In this document: positions 11,188-23,422 of the stretch, piece by piece | Position numbering within the stretch: the stretch's first letter is position 1 | How the letters are laid out: each line of letters starts with the position of its first letter | Assembly (NCBI RefSeq): GCF_027172205.1 | Contig: NC_070614.1 | Location: forward strand, 44,321,001 to 44,385,000 | DNA length: 64,000 bases | DNA from: Podarcis raffonei | Lineage: Eukaryota > Chordata > Lepidosauria > Squamata > Lacertidae | Reading direction: 5' to 3' | The notes under the pieces: generated by a model | What the model saw: the letters and a program-made list of their open reading frames with translations, nothing else | Database searches by the model: none | Told to the model about the DNA's origin: nothing | Made by a program: the position numbers and the translations under genes

Positions 11188-14100
11188 ATGTTGGTGCTTC
11201 TGATACTGCTACTCCCGAACATGGTGTGCTATGTGCACACCATTAAGTGCACCAGAAATAATCCTGAAGATGTTCCACATGAGTGGCACCATTCGGCTGA
11301 TCTCCTCATTGGTGGGATCCTGTCTCACATCTCAAACCCAGTGCTCTCCAACATTTTCTTCAACCAACACCCTTCTCATGCCCTTATCAAGTACCCAGTG
11401 TAAGCAAACACTTTTTTCCCTTTTAGTTTTTTTTTTTAAATATTTGTATGAATCACTAAGTACTACTTTAATTTGGGGGAAATAATGAAAGTAAACTTTT
11501 TAAAGAAAAATGAAAACATGAGAAAATGATGCGCTCAATCAATTGCAATTGGGCTGTGGTTCGTCTGGCAATTGGATATTTGGAAATATTAATGTAAAGT
11601 AAAGGTACATAAAGGTTTTCTAAACCATGTGATTAGGAAATCTTTATATGAAGTATGGGATCAGAATAAAAACCTCCTGGAAAGAAAGACACCATGGTGG
11701 ATATCACCAATTGAGGTGCTGACAACAACAAAAGTAAACATGGAAGGGGAAAGATTAACATATGAGGATATTACTAGGAAAACAGACCAAGGGATAAAGC
11801 TCAAACCATATGACCAAATTGAAAAGATGTTAACAGGGTGGCTGCAATACCACCAGATCAGTGACTTATTAAAGGAAGATAAAAAGAGAAATGGGTTCAA
11901 AGATAAAAAATCGAAATTCCAAATCGAGTTAATAGACTGTAAAGACAAAATTTTATCAAGAATGTATAGTTTATTGCTAGAATGGTATACAAAAGACGAA
12001 GAAGTAAAGGAATCAATGATAAAATGGGCAATTGATATTGGGCATAACATTGAATTGGATGCGTGGAAAAGATTATGGAAGGAGGGTTTGAGATTTACAG
12101 GATGCATGGCTTTAAAGGAAAACTTGCTAAAAATGATGTATAGATGGCATTTGACGCCAGTAAAATTAGCTAAAATGTATAGGAAAAAAGAAAGAAAATG
12201 TTGGAAATGTAAAAAGGCAGATGGGGACTATTTCCATATGTGGTGGACCTGCGATAAGGTAAAAAAATTTTGGGAATCAATTTATAATGAACTCAAAAAA
12301 ATATTTAGATATACTTTCCCCAAAAGACCGGAAGCGTGTCTATTAGGCTTAATAGGAACAGAAATTAAAATAGAAGATCAAAATTTGTTCATGTATGCTG
12401 CAGCTGCCGCGAGGACCCTTCTGGCCCAAAGATGGAAAGTACAAGATATACCAACTATTCAGGAGTGGCAGGCGAAGTTGGCAGAATATGCAGAACTTGC
12501 CAAACTGTCAGGGAGGATCCGGGACCAGGGAGATCAAAGATACCAAAAAAACTGGAGTAAATTTATTGAATATTTAAAGAAGAATTGTAAAGAGGTCAAG
12601 ACACTAGCAGGGTTGACATAATACCTCCAATGTATAATAGTACTAATATGAGAATGATGTGTGTGATGGAAAGAGGATAAATATACCAGTTGTGGGGAGG
12701 GAGGGGGGTCACGACTCGGCAGAGTCAAAGGGAATGTATGGTGCTATTACAATTTGTTGGAAAAGAATATGTAAGGAAAACAATAAAAATTCACTTGGGG
12801 GAAAAAAGGAAATATTAATGTCCTATGATTGAATAGTTCTCTACCTGGCTATAGCATAGGTGCTGTGTCTGCCCATATTTTCACCCATCCAAACATATTC
12901 ATCCTATATAGTTCTTTAATTCAGGGGTGGACCCATTTAGCACTCAGCCAAATTTCATGCACATGACAAGGAGGAGGAACATATGACATTGTCTTATACT
13001 GAGACAGACTAATGGTCCATCTATCCCAGTATTTTCTGCACTGCATACAATGAGTGGTAGTGGCTCTCCAGGGTTTCAGACAAAGGGCACTCCCATCCCA
13101 ACTTGGAAATGCCAAGGGTTGAATCTGGGACCTTCTGCATGCAAAGTGGATGCTGTACCACTGGCCTTCGTCCCGTGAGGCAAGGTGAGGTGTCCACCTC
13201 AGGTGGCAGGATCCACAGGGTCGGCAGATCTGCCCTCCAAGGGATGCATCGCCTGGTTCTGCTGCTGCTGCCACAGTGGTAGAGACAGATGGGATATGTA
13301 CCTTGGAGGCTGCATTTGCCACCTCTTTCACAATCCCCCCTTTGAAGCTGCCACCAAAACAGCCTCTTGGTGAATAGGAAGTGCTGCTGGTCTCTACCCA
13401 CACTTGTTCCCAATGTAGATCTTCACTCCCACCTTCTTTCCTGGCTTGCCTCAGGTGTCAAAATGTATTGTGCTGGCTCTACCCTTGACCATAAAAATAG
13501 GAGAAAGGGAGGTGAGTGAAAGCAGTGGCAGGGAGGGATGGACGGACGGAAGAGAGTGGTAGAGAGAGGAAACAGGATGGCAGAAGGAAATGGTGCATCC
13601 TGCATTATTTTGATTCTGGCCCTCCATACCCCAGGCCACCCAAAGATTACCCTTAAGGGAACACATTCCCTACTCCTGCAGTCTACTTGAAAATGGCACA
13701 TTTGTTGTGATCTCCATTTTAAGGGTTGTACTATGGAACAGAAATGCTTAGATCAAAGCATTCTAGAGCAGATCAAACTATGGACAATTTGTATTGATAA
13801 TAGAATTGTGCCAATTTATTCTGTGTGTGTTGTTGTTCTTTTTTAAACTATGCTCCATCCATCGATGAGACAATAAATTGCACCCAAAAATTATCAAAGT
13901 GTTTCAGCAACAGTTGTTATGCATAACTGAAACTGTTTAAGTAATGAAGAACAAATGGGACAAAAACACCAAAACTGAAATGCAGTTCCAGAAAATATTT
14001 CATCAATGCTGCATTCGTGTCTCCATAATTATGTGTTCTGACACATTTAAAAATATGAGAGTTGAAGTCAGATCCAAACATTTACAACCTTCCTCCACTC

Positions 14101-17100
14101 TTTCTAGGCATGGACCATACTTTAAAGCAGGCTTAGGCAAACTCGGCCCTCCAGATGTTTTGGGACTACAACTCCCATCATCCTTGACAACTGGTCCTGT
14201 TAGCTAGGGATGATGGGAGTTGTAGTCCTAAAACATCTGGAGGGTCAAGTTTGCCTATGCCTGCTTTAAAGCTCCATGTCCGAGTGCCATTAGTCGTCGT
14301 CATCGTCATCATAGTATTTTGCTCCAGGGCATACCCTGAATCAACCTTTTCTCCAATTTAGCACTAAAATGTGGGTGTTCATGGGGGAAGCTCTGGGGCA
14401 AAAGGAAAAAAAGAATTATTGGACATGGGGAACATGTGGATCTATGCCTGGAAAGAGCTAGGCAAAAAGTAAGTATGGGTAAGTGTACAAGTCTAAAGGA
14501 ACAATGCAGTGAAAGGTTATCACAGCGCATTTTCTTTCTTTCCTAAAGGGTTTAGCTAATGACTAACCTTGCTGGCTGTGCCTTCTACTTAATAAACTGC
14601 TGAATCTCTCTGGTCTAGAAAGGACCAGTACTGTTCACTGTATGATTCTGCCATGAAATAGTAAGTCACTTTATTTGCAGCATGGTGACCAAGTTCTACC
14701 AGCACATCCTTGCTCTGGTTTTTGCCATTGATGAGATCAATGAAAATCCATGGATCTTGCCCAATGTCACCCTTGGCTTCCACATCTATGACAGCTATAC
14801 TGATTCAAGGAAGACTTACCGCACCACTCTGGACCTACTCTTTAAATCACGTCAGTTTTTCCCTAACTACAAATGTGGCATTCAGGAAAATGTAATAGGA
14901 GTAATTGGGGGACTTAGTTCTGACACCTCTTCATGCATGGCAGACATCTTGAGTCTTTACAAGATTCCACAGGTAGGCTCTGAAGATTGTTATGATCGGG
15001 CTTTCCTCTCATCACTCCCACAATTCCTTTTTCCATTCTTTCCAGCAGTGTTTCCATGAATCATAAAGCATAATGGCAAAAAGTAAAATTAACTGAAATA
15101 TGTGGAATTGCCTTTGGGTCTATCAAATAATGTGCATGAAACGGGTGGGGTGTAAAAGAATTTTGTTTAATTCATTTAGAGGCGAATTGCTTCAAATGTG
15201 ATAGAAGGAGATGGGTTATCAGCTTTTGGCAATAACAACAGCATCTTCACAAAAATCCCAGAACCACAAACCCTCAAGACCCCCACTTGTATAATTACTG
15301 ATTTTTCACTCAGTCAGTTTATTAGAAAAATTTTCTCTTTAGGTTAAAGAGACTGCCTTATCTGCCAGTCCACTGCCACTCCCACTCTCTCTACCCCCCT
15401 ACACACACACACATACCTCGGGTTAAGAACAGTTTCAGGTTAAGAATGGACCTCCAGAACAAATTAAGTTTTTAACCCAAGGTACCACTGTACACCCATG
15501 ATTGCATGTAATGGGCAATCACTGAATATTGCAAGTCCCATCCCATCTCAAAGACAAGGCCACGCTCCATGAACCAATACAAAACAGCTGCAGTCACATA
15601 CATGTTTTCTTCAGAGTGAGTCATGTTGAACTTAAAGAGGCTAACTTCCAAAAACAGGCATTATAAATCATAACAGTTTTATAAATGTTGGGTGCTCATT
15701 AATATTATTCTTTTTATCAAAGAGTTTACCAGGCGGTTAGTGCAATCATTGATGGAAACAATCTTTTGACCAGCCTGTTACAATTCCTGCTTCCAACTCT
15801 CTCTCTCAGATACATATGGCACTTAAAAAAACATTTCATGTACTGTATCTTATGAAGTAGACTGTAGTACATGAGAACTTCAGGCAGCATACATTTGTTA
15901 GTCTTCAGCTGGAGTGTGTGAAAGTCACTTTGGGATCTATACTTTAAGGTTGTACCATGATGCTTACCAAAATAGGGGGGGGATTAAACAGTACAGCAGA
16001 CCCACAATTTATGCATATTTAACTTGTGTGCATTCAGGTTTACATGCTTGGCAAATTTATTTATTTTTAAGTGGGGCAGGAAAGGGGCAGGTATCCAGAG
16101 GGTTGGGAACTTTGGCAATCCCATCTGCCATTTTATCCAATAATTAGCTCCTGTTCCGACCCTAATATATCTGTTGCTGTTGTTCTTAAAGATTTCATAT
16201 GGCTCATTTGAACCAGCAATGAATGATCCAAACAAGTTCCATTCCTTTTACCGCATGGTCCCCAGTGAAGCCCTCCAGTACCGGGGAATTGTCCAGTTAC
16301 TTCTACACTTCAAATGGAAATGGGTTGGCCTGTATGTGATAGATAATGAAGGTGGGGAACAATTCTTGCAGACCATGGAGACTATGCTTTTGCAGAATGG
16401 AATATGTTCAGCATTCATAGAAAGAGCTCAAACACATTTGCGCTTCTCTGATAACATAGAAGAAATGTTTACTTACATAAAGGGTATTTTTCCGACTTTC
16501 ATGCTGAGCAACGCCAATGCAATTCTTATATATGGAGAAAGTGGAACTATTACATGGTTGGGAGGGATTATAGGGGGAATCAAGGTAAGTGAAATACTGT
16601 TTCCTCAAAATAAGAAGCTGCTTTCTACAGCAAAAGTGTGGATTACAACAGCCCAAATTGATTTCACATTATATAGCTATCAGACAATTACTAATATGGA
16701 TAGACAAATGTTCCATGGTGCCATCTCCTTCACAATTCATTCAAAGGAAATTCAAGACTTCCAAGAATTTCTTCAGAATGTAAATCCTTTTTGGTCTGAT
16801 GAAGATGGCTTTATCAAATATTTCTGGGAAAAAGCATTTGGTTGTTCATGGTCAAACTCCATTATGTCTGCATTAATACATGGCAGATGTACAGGAGAGG
16901 AGATGCTGGAGAGCCTTCCTGCAACTTATTTTGAAATGAGCATGACTGGCCACAGCTACAGTATCTATAACGCTGTGTACGCTTTGGCACATGCCTTAAA
17001 TATCATGAAATCAACCAGATCAAAGCACAGTAGAATGGAGGCCAGCGACATATTGTCTTCTCAAAATGTGGAGCCCTGGCAGGTAATGTTTTCTCATTTA

Positions 17101-20100
17101 ATTGCTTGTACCCAGTATCCATTATGTGACTAACAGATATTCCTTATGTGACAAAGTCTCTACAAAACATTAGTATCAAGCTCTTGTTTTCTTCATTTTC
17201 TTAAACTCCTTCCCTTCCTTGACAGACACTGACCTTCTCATTGTCCTTCTCTTTCAACCTAGCTCCACTCATTCCTGCAGAGAATCTCATTCAACAACAG
17301 TGTTGGAGATGCAATCACACTGGACGAACATGGAGAATTAGCATCCGGATTTGATATTACAAATTTGGTCACATTCCAAAATAAATCTTACATCAGAGTT
17401 AAAGTAGGGAGGCTTGATCCTCTCGGGAAAGACCTCACCATTGATAATGACAGAATTGAATGGCACAGAGACTTGACTCAGGTAGGGAATTAACTGTGTG
17501 CGTCAATGCTGGTGATCACCCCTCAAAGTGGAAGGGCAATAAAAATGAAGAAAACGCAAAATGGGAGCACAAGGGATATAAGGGGGGAGGAATGAATGAA
17601 TGCATTACAAAATAAATAATTACAGCTGAAAGTTATTGGAATACCATATTGTGATGACAAATAACACAAGTGGTTTTAATAATAGGTGGAGAATGAGAAT
17701 GTCATTGAAGAGAAAGGATCATTTTAAGGACAACCTTTATCTACATATGCAGGTCTATGTTTTGAATTCAGATCTGGAGGTTCTGTTTTCTGGCCTGCCA
17801 TTGCAATTAGCTAAATAATCAGTCACTAGAGAAAGGACCTTATCAGTGATGGCCCCTACTTTATGGAACTACATTCCAAGGAATGTGCATTTCACCTGTG
17901 CTGCCCTTCAGAAAAGCTTTGAAAACCCCTGTGTTCCAGTTGGCTATTAATTAAGATCATTTCAAAGAATCATAGGATCATAAAATTGTAGCATTGGAAG
18001 GGAACCTGAGGTCATCTAGTCCAAGACCCTGCAATGCAGGAATCTTAGTAGAGCAGAGATTCCTGCCACTTAATGTGTCCCACTGTACTTACAGATTTTA
18101 CCTTCTGCATCACTTGCCCTCCTGTTTGCTGGTAGATAACCTGATATAAGATAATGAAAGACTAATTCCACAAACCTTATTTAACGCTAAACCATCCCTA
18201 TATATTTGGGCAGGTGCCACCCCTATCAGTATGTAATGACAAGTGCCGTCATGGTTATGGGAAGAAGAGAGAGGAGGGTAAGAAATTTTGCTGCTATACT
18301 TGCACTCCATGTCCAGATAGGATGGTCTCAAATGAGAAGGGTAAGACATGCAATGTTATAATACACCAAACTACAGTGGAACCTCGGGTTACGTACCATC
18401 CCCCTTATGAACACTTCGGGTAACGAGCTCCGCTAACCCGGAAGCAGATGCTCCTGGTAGTGAACTTTGCCCCGGGATGCAAGCGGAAGTCGGCATAGCG
18501 GCAGCAAGAGGCCCCATTAGCAAAGCGCACCTCAGGTTAAGAGCGGTTTCATGTTAAGAATGGACCGCCGGAACAAATTAAGTTTGTAACCAGAGATACC
18601 ACTGTATCTGTTTTTGTTGAAGTAAAAAGTGAGGAGCCCTTTTGTAATGCTATTGCCTTTTACTTTGTGCATATTTTTTAACATTCACAAAGTGTTTTGG
18701 GTTTATTTTTATAATTATCAAATTAAGCATAGTCCTCATTTTTATATAGATACCTTTCCATTGCTTTAAATTATTTTAAGGACAATGTTTTTAGAAGAAT
18801 GAGTAATGCCTAGTGCCAAGTTCCCAGATAACTGCAATATTAGAGCTCTGAAAGTCAGACTGGATGCCCATGAATTATATAATGCCCCAGAAATAAAACA
18901 CCAGGAGATGGCAGATTGAAATAACACAAAGCTATCAGCAGTTTTGATTTGGACAGAGGTCAAAATGACTGACACCTTTGTTGACTCCTAAGATTTTGAA
19001 ATACAGCCAGAATGGTTGTCTCATTTCACTGAACAGAACTTCTTATTTTAAGAAAAACTTTTTTGAACATCAGGAGAAAACCACATTTCAATCCAGATGT
19101 GATACATGACATTTCTGTTTGATGCACTTTGGGCAGAAGAATTTTTTAACATTTCATGGGTAAAAACACAAGGTAGGCTTCTGGAAGGCAGTTCTTAAGC
19201 TTGAACAGTGAACAATGCCTTGCATTCCTTTTCAGATGAAGAAACTTGTGTCAGTTGTCCAGAAGACCAATATCCAAACAAGGGCCAGGATCAATGCATT
19301 CCTAAGATTCCAAACTTCCTGGCATTTGACGACACTTTAGCCATTCTTTCAACTTTCTTTGCACTTTTGTTATCTCTGATCACAGTTCTGGTGCTGGGAA
19401 TATTCATTAAGCACCGGGACACAGCCATAGTCAAAGCTAACAACAGAAGCCTCACCTACATTCTCCTCATCTCCCTCCTCTTCTGTTTCCTCTGCACCTT
19501 GATGTTCATTGGAAAGCCTAATGAGGTGACTTGCCTTCTCCGACAAACTGCTTTTGGTATAATATTCTGTGTGTCCATCTCCAGCATCTTGGCCAAAACG
19601 GTATCTGTGGTTTTAGCATTCATGGCCACCAAACCAGGATCTAGGATGCGGAAATGGATAGGGAAACAATTGGCTTTTTCCATAATTCTATCCTGCTCCC
19701 ATATTCAAGTAGGGATTTGTGCTCTTTGGTTGGCAACTTCCCCTCCATTTCCAGATTTAGATTCACACACAATGCTTGATCAAATTGTGCTCTTATGTAA
19801 TGAAGGGTCAGTCACCATGTTCTGCTGTGTCTTAAGCTACATGGGTTTCCTGGCCATTGTCAGCTTCACTGTAGCCTTCCTAGCCAGAAAATTACCTGAC
19901 AGTTTTAATGAAGCCAAATTCATCACCTTCAGTATGTTGGTGTTTTGCAGTGTTTGGCTCTCCTTTATTCCAACTTACTTGAGCACACGAGGGAAATACA
20001 TGGTAGCTGTGGAGATCTTCTCCATCTTGACTTCCAGTGCTGGGTTACTGAGTTGCATCTTTTTTCCAAAATGCTACATTATCGTGGTGAGGCCTGAGTT

Positions 20101-20137
20101 GAACAATAAAGGACATCTGATACGAAAAAAGATATAA
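11188..20137 (+). CDS. V2R gene B, complete six-exon vomeronasal type-2 receptor
   Basis: Exons: 11188-11399, 14681-14972, 16192-17082, 17263-17481, 18214-18340, 19236-20137. The sum is 2643 nt, 880 aa plus stop, with canonical splice sites and phases 2,0,0,0,1. Residues 1-21 are a signal peptide ([14 protein letters not shown]). About 22-530 is the Venus-flytrap ligand-binding domain. Nine cysteines lie in exon 5 and the start of exon 6 ([23 protein letters not shown]). Seven helices occupy exon 6, with hallmarks [32 protein letters not shown] and [11 protein letters not shown]. From family knowledge it is a chemosensory receptor of vomeronasal neurons, coupled to Go. Exon 4 is three codons shorter than in the paralogs (LDPLGKDLT where others have QAPPGK). 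A start at 11068 in the same frame is possible but would precede the signal peptide. A poly(A) signal AATAAA is at 20170. Intron 1 holds an L1 insertion. Confidence 0.92.
11596..12807 (+). mobile_element. 5'-truncated L1 LINE with target-site duplication
   Basis: A 1212-bp insertion flanked by the 14-bp direct repeat GGAAATATTAATGT (11582-11595 and 12808-12821). From the truncation point it is open to a stop at 12621. It encodes the C-terminal part of ORF2, including the L1 zinc knuckle ([18 protein letters not shown]). Then follow a short 3' UTR, an AATAAA and a short A run. It is in sense orientation within intron 1 of gene B. The open frame and exact duplication mark it as young. Confidence 0.88.
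12985..13165 (-). repeat. tRNA-Ala-headed SINE with CR1-like tail
   Basis: Minus-strand reading: AGTGGTACAGCATCCACTTT, GCATGCAGAAGGTCCCAGAT and TCAACCC resemble a tRNA-Ala with anticodon loop and B box. The tail (GATGGACCATTAGTCTGTCT) is the usual squamate one. Not a functional tRNA: the acceptor stem is missing. Confidence 0.55.
13166..14110. other. Intron 1 of gene B, unassigned
   Basis: Overlapping short open frames at 13.0-13.7 kb fall in opposing frames over repeat-like DNA and show no family likeness. No V2R exon was seen here. Confidence 0.4.
14128..14263. mobile_element. Palindromic hAT MITE with 8-bp target duplication
   Basis: A 136-bp near-perfect inverted repeat (CAGGCTTAGGCAAAC ... 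TTGCCTATGCCTG). It is flanked by the direct repeat CTTTAAAG (14120-14127 and 14264-14271). The 8-bp duplication is diagnostic of the hAT superfamily. Confidence 0.85.
15415..15493. mobile_element. Half of a TIR MITE
   Basis: CTCGGGTTAAGAACAG, then GGACCTCCAGAACAAATTAA and AACCCAAGGTACCACTGTA match the right half of the elements at 18371 and 23850. The left half is absent. Lies in intron 2 of gene B. Confidence 0.65.
17962..18070 (-). repeat. CR1-type LINE 3' end
   Basis: AGAATCATAGGATCATAA, TTGGAAGGGAACCTGAGG and CATCTAGTCCAAGACCC: reverse complement of a CR1 3' end with its ATGATTCT tail. Confidence 0.6.
18371..18607. mobile_element. TIR MITE, Tc1/mariner-like
   Basis: Terminal inverted repeats ACAGTGGAACCTCGGGTTA / AACCAGAGATACCACTGT, TA at the edge, about 236 bp, no coding. 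Located 30 bp after gene B exon 5. The same family is at 15415, 23850 and 25293. Superfamily is inferred from end sequence and TA. Confidence 0.65.
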
Positions 20138-20439
20138 ATGAGAGAATATTTTGTTGCATCCTATGTAAGAATAAATTGCGCCAATTTAATGTTTTGTTCT
20201 GTGAAAAGCTTGCTGTTTGTTTTAATTGAAATAGACTGTGGGAGAAATTTCAAATTGCCAACATTGACTGCAGACTTCTGCTATTGATCCAAGAACTATA
20301 CTGCAACAAAGAAATAAGGCTCTGATTAAGTTTAAATGGTTGTATTAATGATGCTTTTAAAATGCCTTAAAGATTGCATTCTGTTTCCCACTCTTTTATA
20401 TTAATGATTTTGTGTCATATTTAGCCAATGCAAACTCCC

Positions 20440-20602
20440 CTTCTCATGTAATGAGGAGCAAAAAGACCTCAATATGCTGATGATTTATTGCTCCTCCCTC
20501 ATTTCCAATTAGGACTCTTGGAGGTGTTCAACACATACTGTAAACAGGAAAGCCTATCTATAAATTACTCTAAGACCAAGATTGTGATTTTTGGCATACA
20601 GA
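20440..20602 (+). repeat. Non-LTR LINE reverse-transcriptase fragment (YADD)
   Basis: Open in one frame through PQYADDLLLLPHFQL, YCKQESLSINYSKTKI, VIFG: the YADD catalytic motif and following palm segment. It is cut by a Sauria SINE. Related debris continues at about 21.3-21.5 kb. Clade not determined. Confidence 0.6.
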
Positions 20603-21135
20603 GTCCTAGGACATGGGTGGTTCTGTGGTCTAAACCACTGAGCCTCTTGGGCTTGCCTATCAGAAGGTCAGCAGTTTGAATTCCCATGGCAGGGTGAGTT
20701 CCTGTTGCTCTATCCCAGCTCCTGCTAACCTAGCAGTTTGAAAGCATACCAGTGCAAGTAGATAAATAGGTACCGCTGTGGTGGGAAGGTAAATAGTTTC
20801 TGTCATTGCTGGGGCAATCAGAATAAGGTCCACTATTTGATTGCTGATTCAGGACCTTAAACGGTGTTTTATATAAGTGACTTTTTATTTTTTTCTGTGT
20901 ACATCCCAATGTTCTTTTGTTGCTGTGGCCGATGGCTCATGCAAATAAAGTTTCATTTATTCAGCTTCTGTCATGGTGTTCCATTGCTCAAGAAGCAGTT
21001 TAGAAATGCTGGCCACATGACCCGGAAAGCTGTCTGTGGACAAACACCAGCTTCCTCGGCCTGAAAATGAGATGAGTGCCGCACCCATAGTTGCTTAACT
21101 ATCCAGGGGTCCTTTGCCTTTATCTTTACCAGATG
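20603..21135 (+). mobile_element. Sauria SINE interrupted by a LINE tail
   Basis: Head at 20603-20806 (GGTTCTGTGGTCTAAACCAC, CCTAGCAGTTTGAAAGCATA). Tail at 20963-21135 (GCTGGCCACATGACCCGG, AAGCTGTCTGTGGACAAAC, GGGGTCCTTTGCCTTTATC). The two halves of one SINE are split by the 156-bp insert at 20807-20962. Confidence 0.75.
20807..20962 (+). mobile_element. LINE 3' tail nested in Sauria SINE
   Basis: Flanked by AGTTTCTGTCAT (20795-20806) and AGCTTCTGTCAT (20963-20974), 11 of 12 bases alike, a target duplication. The body (GGTCCACTATTTGATTGCTG ... AAATAAAGTTTCATTTAT) is the 3' end of a LINE that recurs at 27.55-27.93 kb. Confidence 0.65.
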
Positions 21136-21299
21136 TATGGCAACCCTTTGTAGATTTTTTAAAAAGCTCAACAATCTTGGCCCCCCAAAAAACTTTGCCC
21201 AACAAAGCTCTACAACTTTTGTGTCTGGATTTTATCTTTTTGAAATATGGCAATCCTAGTATAGTTGCTGCTTGGATCAGCAGGTTATAGAACAAATTA

Positions 21300-22110
21300 G
21301 GTTATAGAACAAACTTGCTTATTTACGTACCTGGGTGAATGCATTAATGAGCCCCTCTCTTGGAAGTGTCATATGGAGGCATTGTTGAAGTCCTATTAAA
21401 ATCAGAGAGGGCAGCTGTTTCAACCTGCCCTCAAGGTATTTGGTAGCAAAGTGCTTAATCAAATTCTCTATATGGAGTTGAACTATGGGGCTATGATTCA
21501 AATGCCACTAAAAAATGTTGTGGGGATTTGGAGGACTTCACATGAAGGAAGCACATGAAGAAGGGCCTCAGATGCTGGACACAGAGTGCTGCTGAAGAAA
21601 GAAAAATTTTACACATTGTTATGTAGATGAAACAAAATTTTTTTTTCCTTCCAGTAGCACCTTAAAGACCAACTAAGTTAGTTCTTGGTATGAGCTTTCG
21701 TGTGCATGCACACTTCTTCAGATACACAGATGTATCTGATGATACATCTATTATGTAGATGAGGCAGATATTGAATTGATCTTTTCCTCATAATGTAGCC
21801 TGGTTTTTAATTTCCTTAGTAGCGGTTGGATTAGCTCTCTTCGGGTATCATGATACAACGAACAGTATAGAAGAACATGCCCGATAGATTCAATCTTAAC
21901 AGAGTTGCATGGGCATAATCTCTGTTCCACTTAGATGTCATGACATTTGCCCTGTAATAGTGCTGAAGGGAGAACATAAAAACAGGACTCTGGAAAATGC
22001 CCAGTGATGTTTAGGGTTGTCCAGTGCACTTAAGTTATTTTCTGGGTGTGATCTTTGGGGTTCGTGTAAGGATTTATTAATTTTAGAGGATCAGTTAAGA
22101 ATCTTGTCTT
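21300..22110. repeat. LINE debris and a dispersed repeat
   Basis: 21.3-21.5 kb reads as a broken LINE segment (TYLGECINEPLSWKCHMEA-like). 21.64-21.74 kb holds the common squamate repeat AGTAGCACCTTAAAGACCAA / GAGCTTTCGTGTGCATGCAC. 21.78-22.05 kb looks like minus-strand LINE sequence. Boundaries not resolved. Confidence 0.4.
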
Positions 22111-22654
22111 CAAAGATTAATTGAATATGTGATATGTACCAATCCCAACATGCTGCTTATATATAATAATTAATTAAATGAATGAGTGGAAACTGACAAT
22201 TCCCCATGAGCAATAATTTGATATTTTGTGAGACTTGCATTGAACATTCCAATATTTTTATGTGTTTATTTATTTATTAAATGTTTTGTCTACCACATTT
22301 TAATTAAAAACATAAATGTGGTTTAGAACAATTTTATTAAAATTCAAGAACAACACAAAAAAATAAAACAAATTACCAAACAACATATATTTTCTTAACT
22401 GCCTGCATAAACCTGGGAACAGAGAAAAGTATTTAACAAACATTTTAAAGTTTGGTCCCTCTGAATCACTATTGCAAGAGTATTCCACAGGAGTGGGCGA
22501 ATTACACTAAAGGCTATGAGATGCCACTTTCAACTCAATACCTTCAAGGGAAAACTGCTTATTCCGTTCTTCTTTTCTGCTATAAAATTTAAGTTAAGGC
22601 AAACTCCCATTCCACTCCCAGGTCTGGCCACTTACTCAGTGACTTAATAAGTTG

Positions 22655-22870
22655 TACTGTAATATAATGAAGGGTCATTCACCATGTTTTGTTCTATTTT
22701 AGGGTTATATTTTAGCTCCACTGTGGCCTTCCCAACCAGGAAGTTGCCAGAGCTTTTTAATGACAAGAAGCATATCAACTTGGGCATACTTGTTTTTTTT
22801 TGCATTGTTTGACTCTCCTTTGTTCAAACTTATTTCAGCAGAAAAGGAAAATACATAATTAGGGAAGAAA
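22655..22870 (+). pseudogene. Decayed V2R exon 6 fragment (TM5-TM7 region)
   Basis: The DNA follows the 3' half of gene B exon 6: GTAATATAATGAAGGGTCA, then a TTCACCATGTT block, a stretch like GTGGCCTTCC-AACCAGGAAGTTGCC, then CATTGTTTGACTCTCC and AAAAGGAAAATACAT. The reading frame is lost in several places and the front of the exon is absent. It ends only about 80 bp before the promoter block of orphan exon C. It is the remnant of a receptor that once lay between genes B and C. None of its other exons were recognised. Confidence 0.7.
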
Positions 22871-22939
22871 CATGGTTTGGGCAGCAATTAATTTTCAGAC
22901 GCTGTTCAGAGGCAGTTCAGAGGATATAATTGTAGAAAT

Positions 22940-23103
22940 GTTTGCCTTCCCTATAATTATCAGAATAACTGTTATCAATTCACCTTCAGGAGGCTGTTGG
23001 GAGCGGGGGGAATCAAGAAGCAAATCTGAAATAATATGCACCCCAGTGTTCTTTAGTCATCTAAGATCAGGGAGGGAAGAGAGGTGGGCTCTGTCCTTTT
23101 GAC
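22940..23103 (+). promoter_or_regulatory. Conserved V2R upstream block, orphan exon C
   Basis: Module 1: CTATAATTATCAGAATAAC, TTATCAATTCACC (22948-22995), with the CAAAGCTCC part poorly kept. Module 2: AAATCTGAAATAATATGCAC, CCCAGTGTTCTTTAG, CTCTGTCCTTTTGACG (23023-23103). The distance from module 1 to the ATG (428 bp) is the longest of the set. Its survival suggests that the locus lost its downstream exons recently. Confidence 0.45.
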
Positions 23104-23422
23104 GAGTTTTGCTCTTTCATTATCAAACATCAAAGGGTAGCTCTCAGTTCCCATTCAATGAATGCTTTTGTAATGCTGTTGTGGTCAAAGACAAAGCAGA
23201 GAATTATTTCCTTCAGGAGACAGCATCAGCTGCCTCCAAAGCCATATAGTTCAAATGCACAGGTGTTTCCCAGCAGAATATACAGTTCACAAATGCCTGA
23301 GAGATCAGCCAGGCCAGATGCAGACCTCAGAGAGGAACATATGGAACAGCCTGAGAGCCACTTCTGACACCACGTTTCATCCAATCAGGCTTCATGCAAT
23401 TGGGATGTGAAAAAGATGCACC

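Noticed and set aside
11596-12621. 330-codon open frame as a host gene
   Set aside because: It is the C-terminal end of L1 ORF2 with a target duplication; truncated at the 5' end.
12921-13701. Cysteine-rich opposing open frames as a small secreted gene
   Set aside because: Lie over a tRNA-Ala SINE and flanking repeat-like DNA, in conflicting frames with no signal or splice support.
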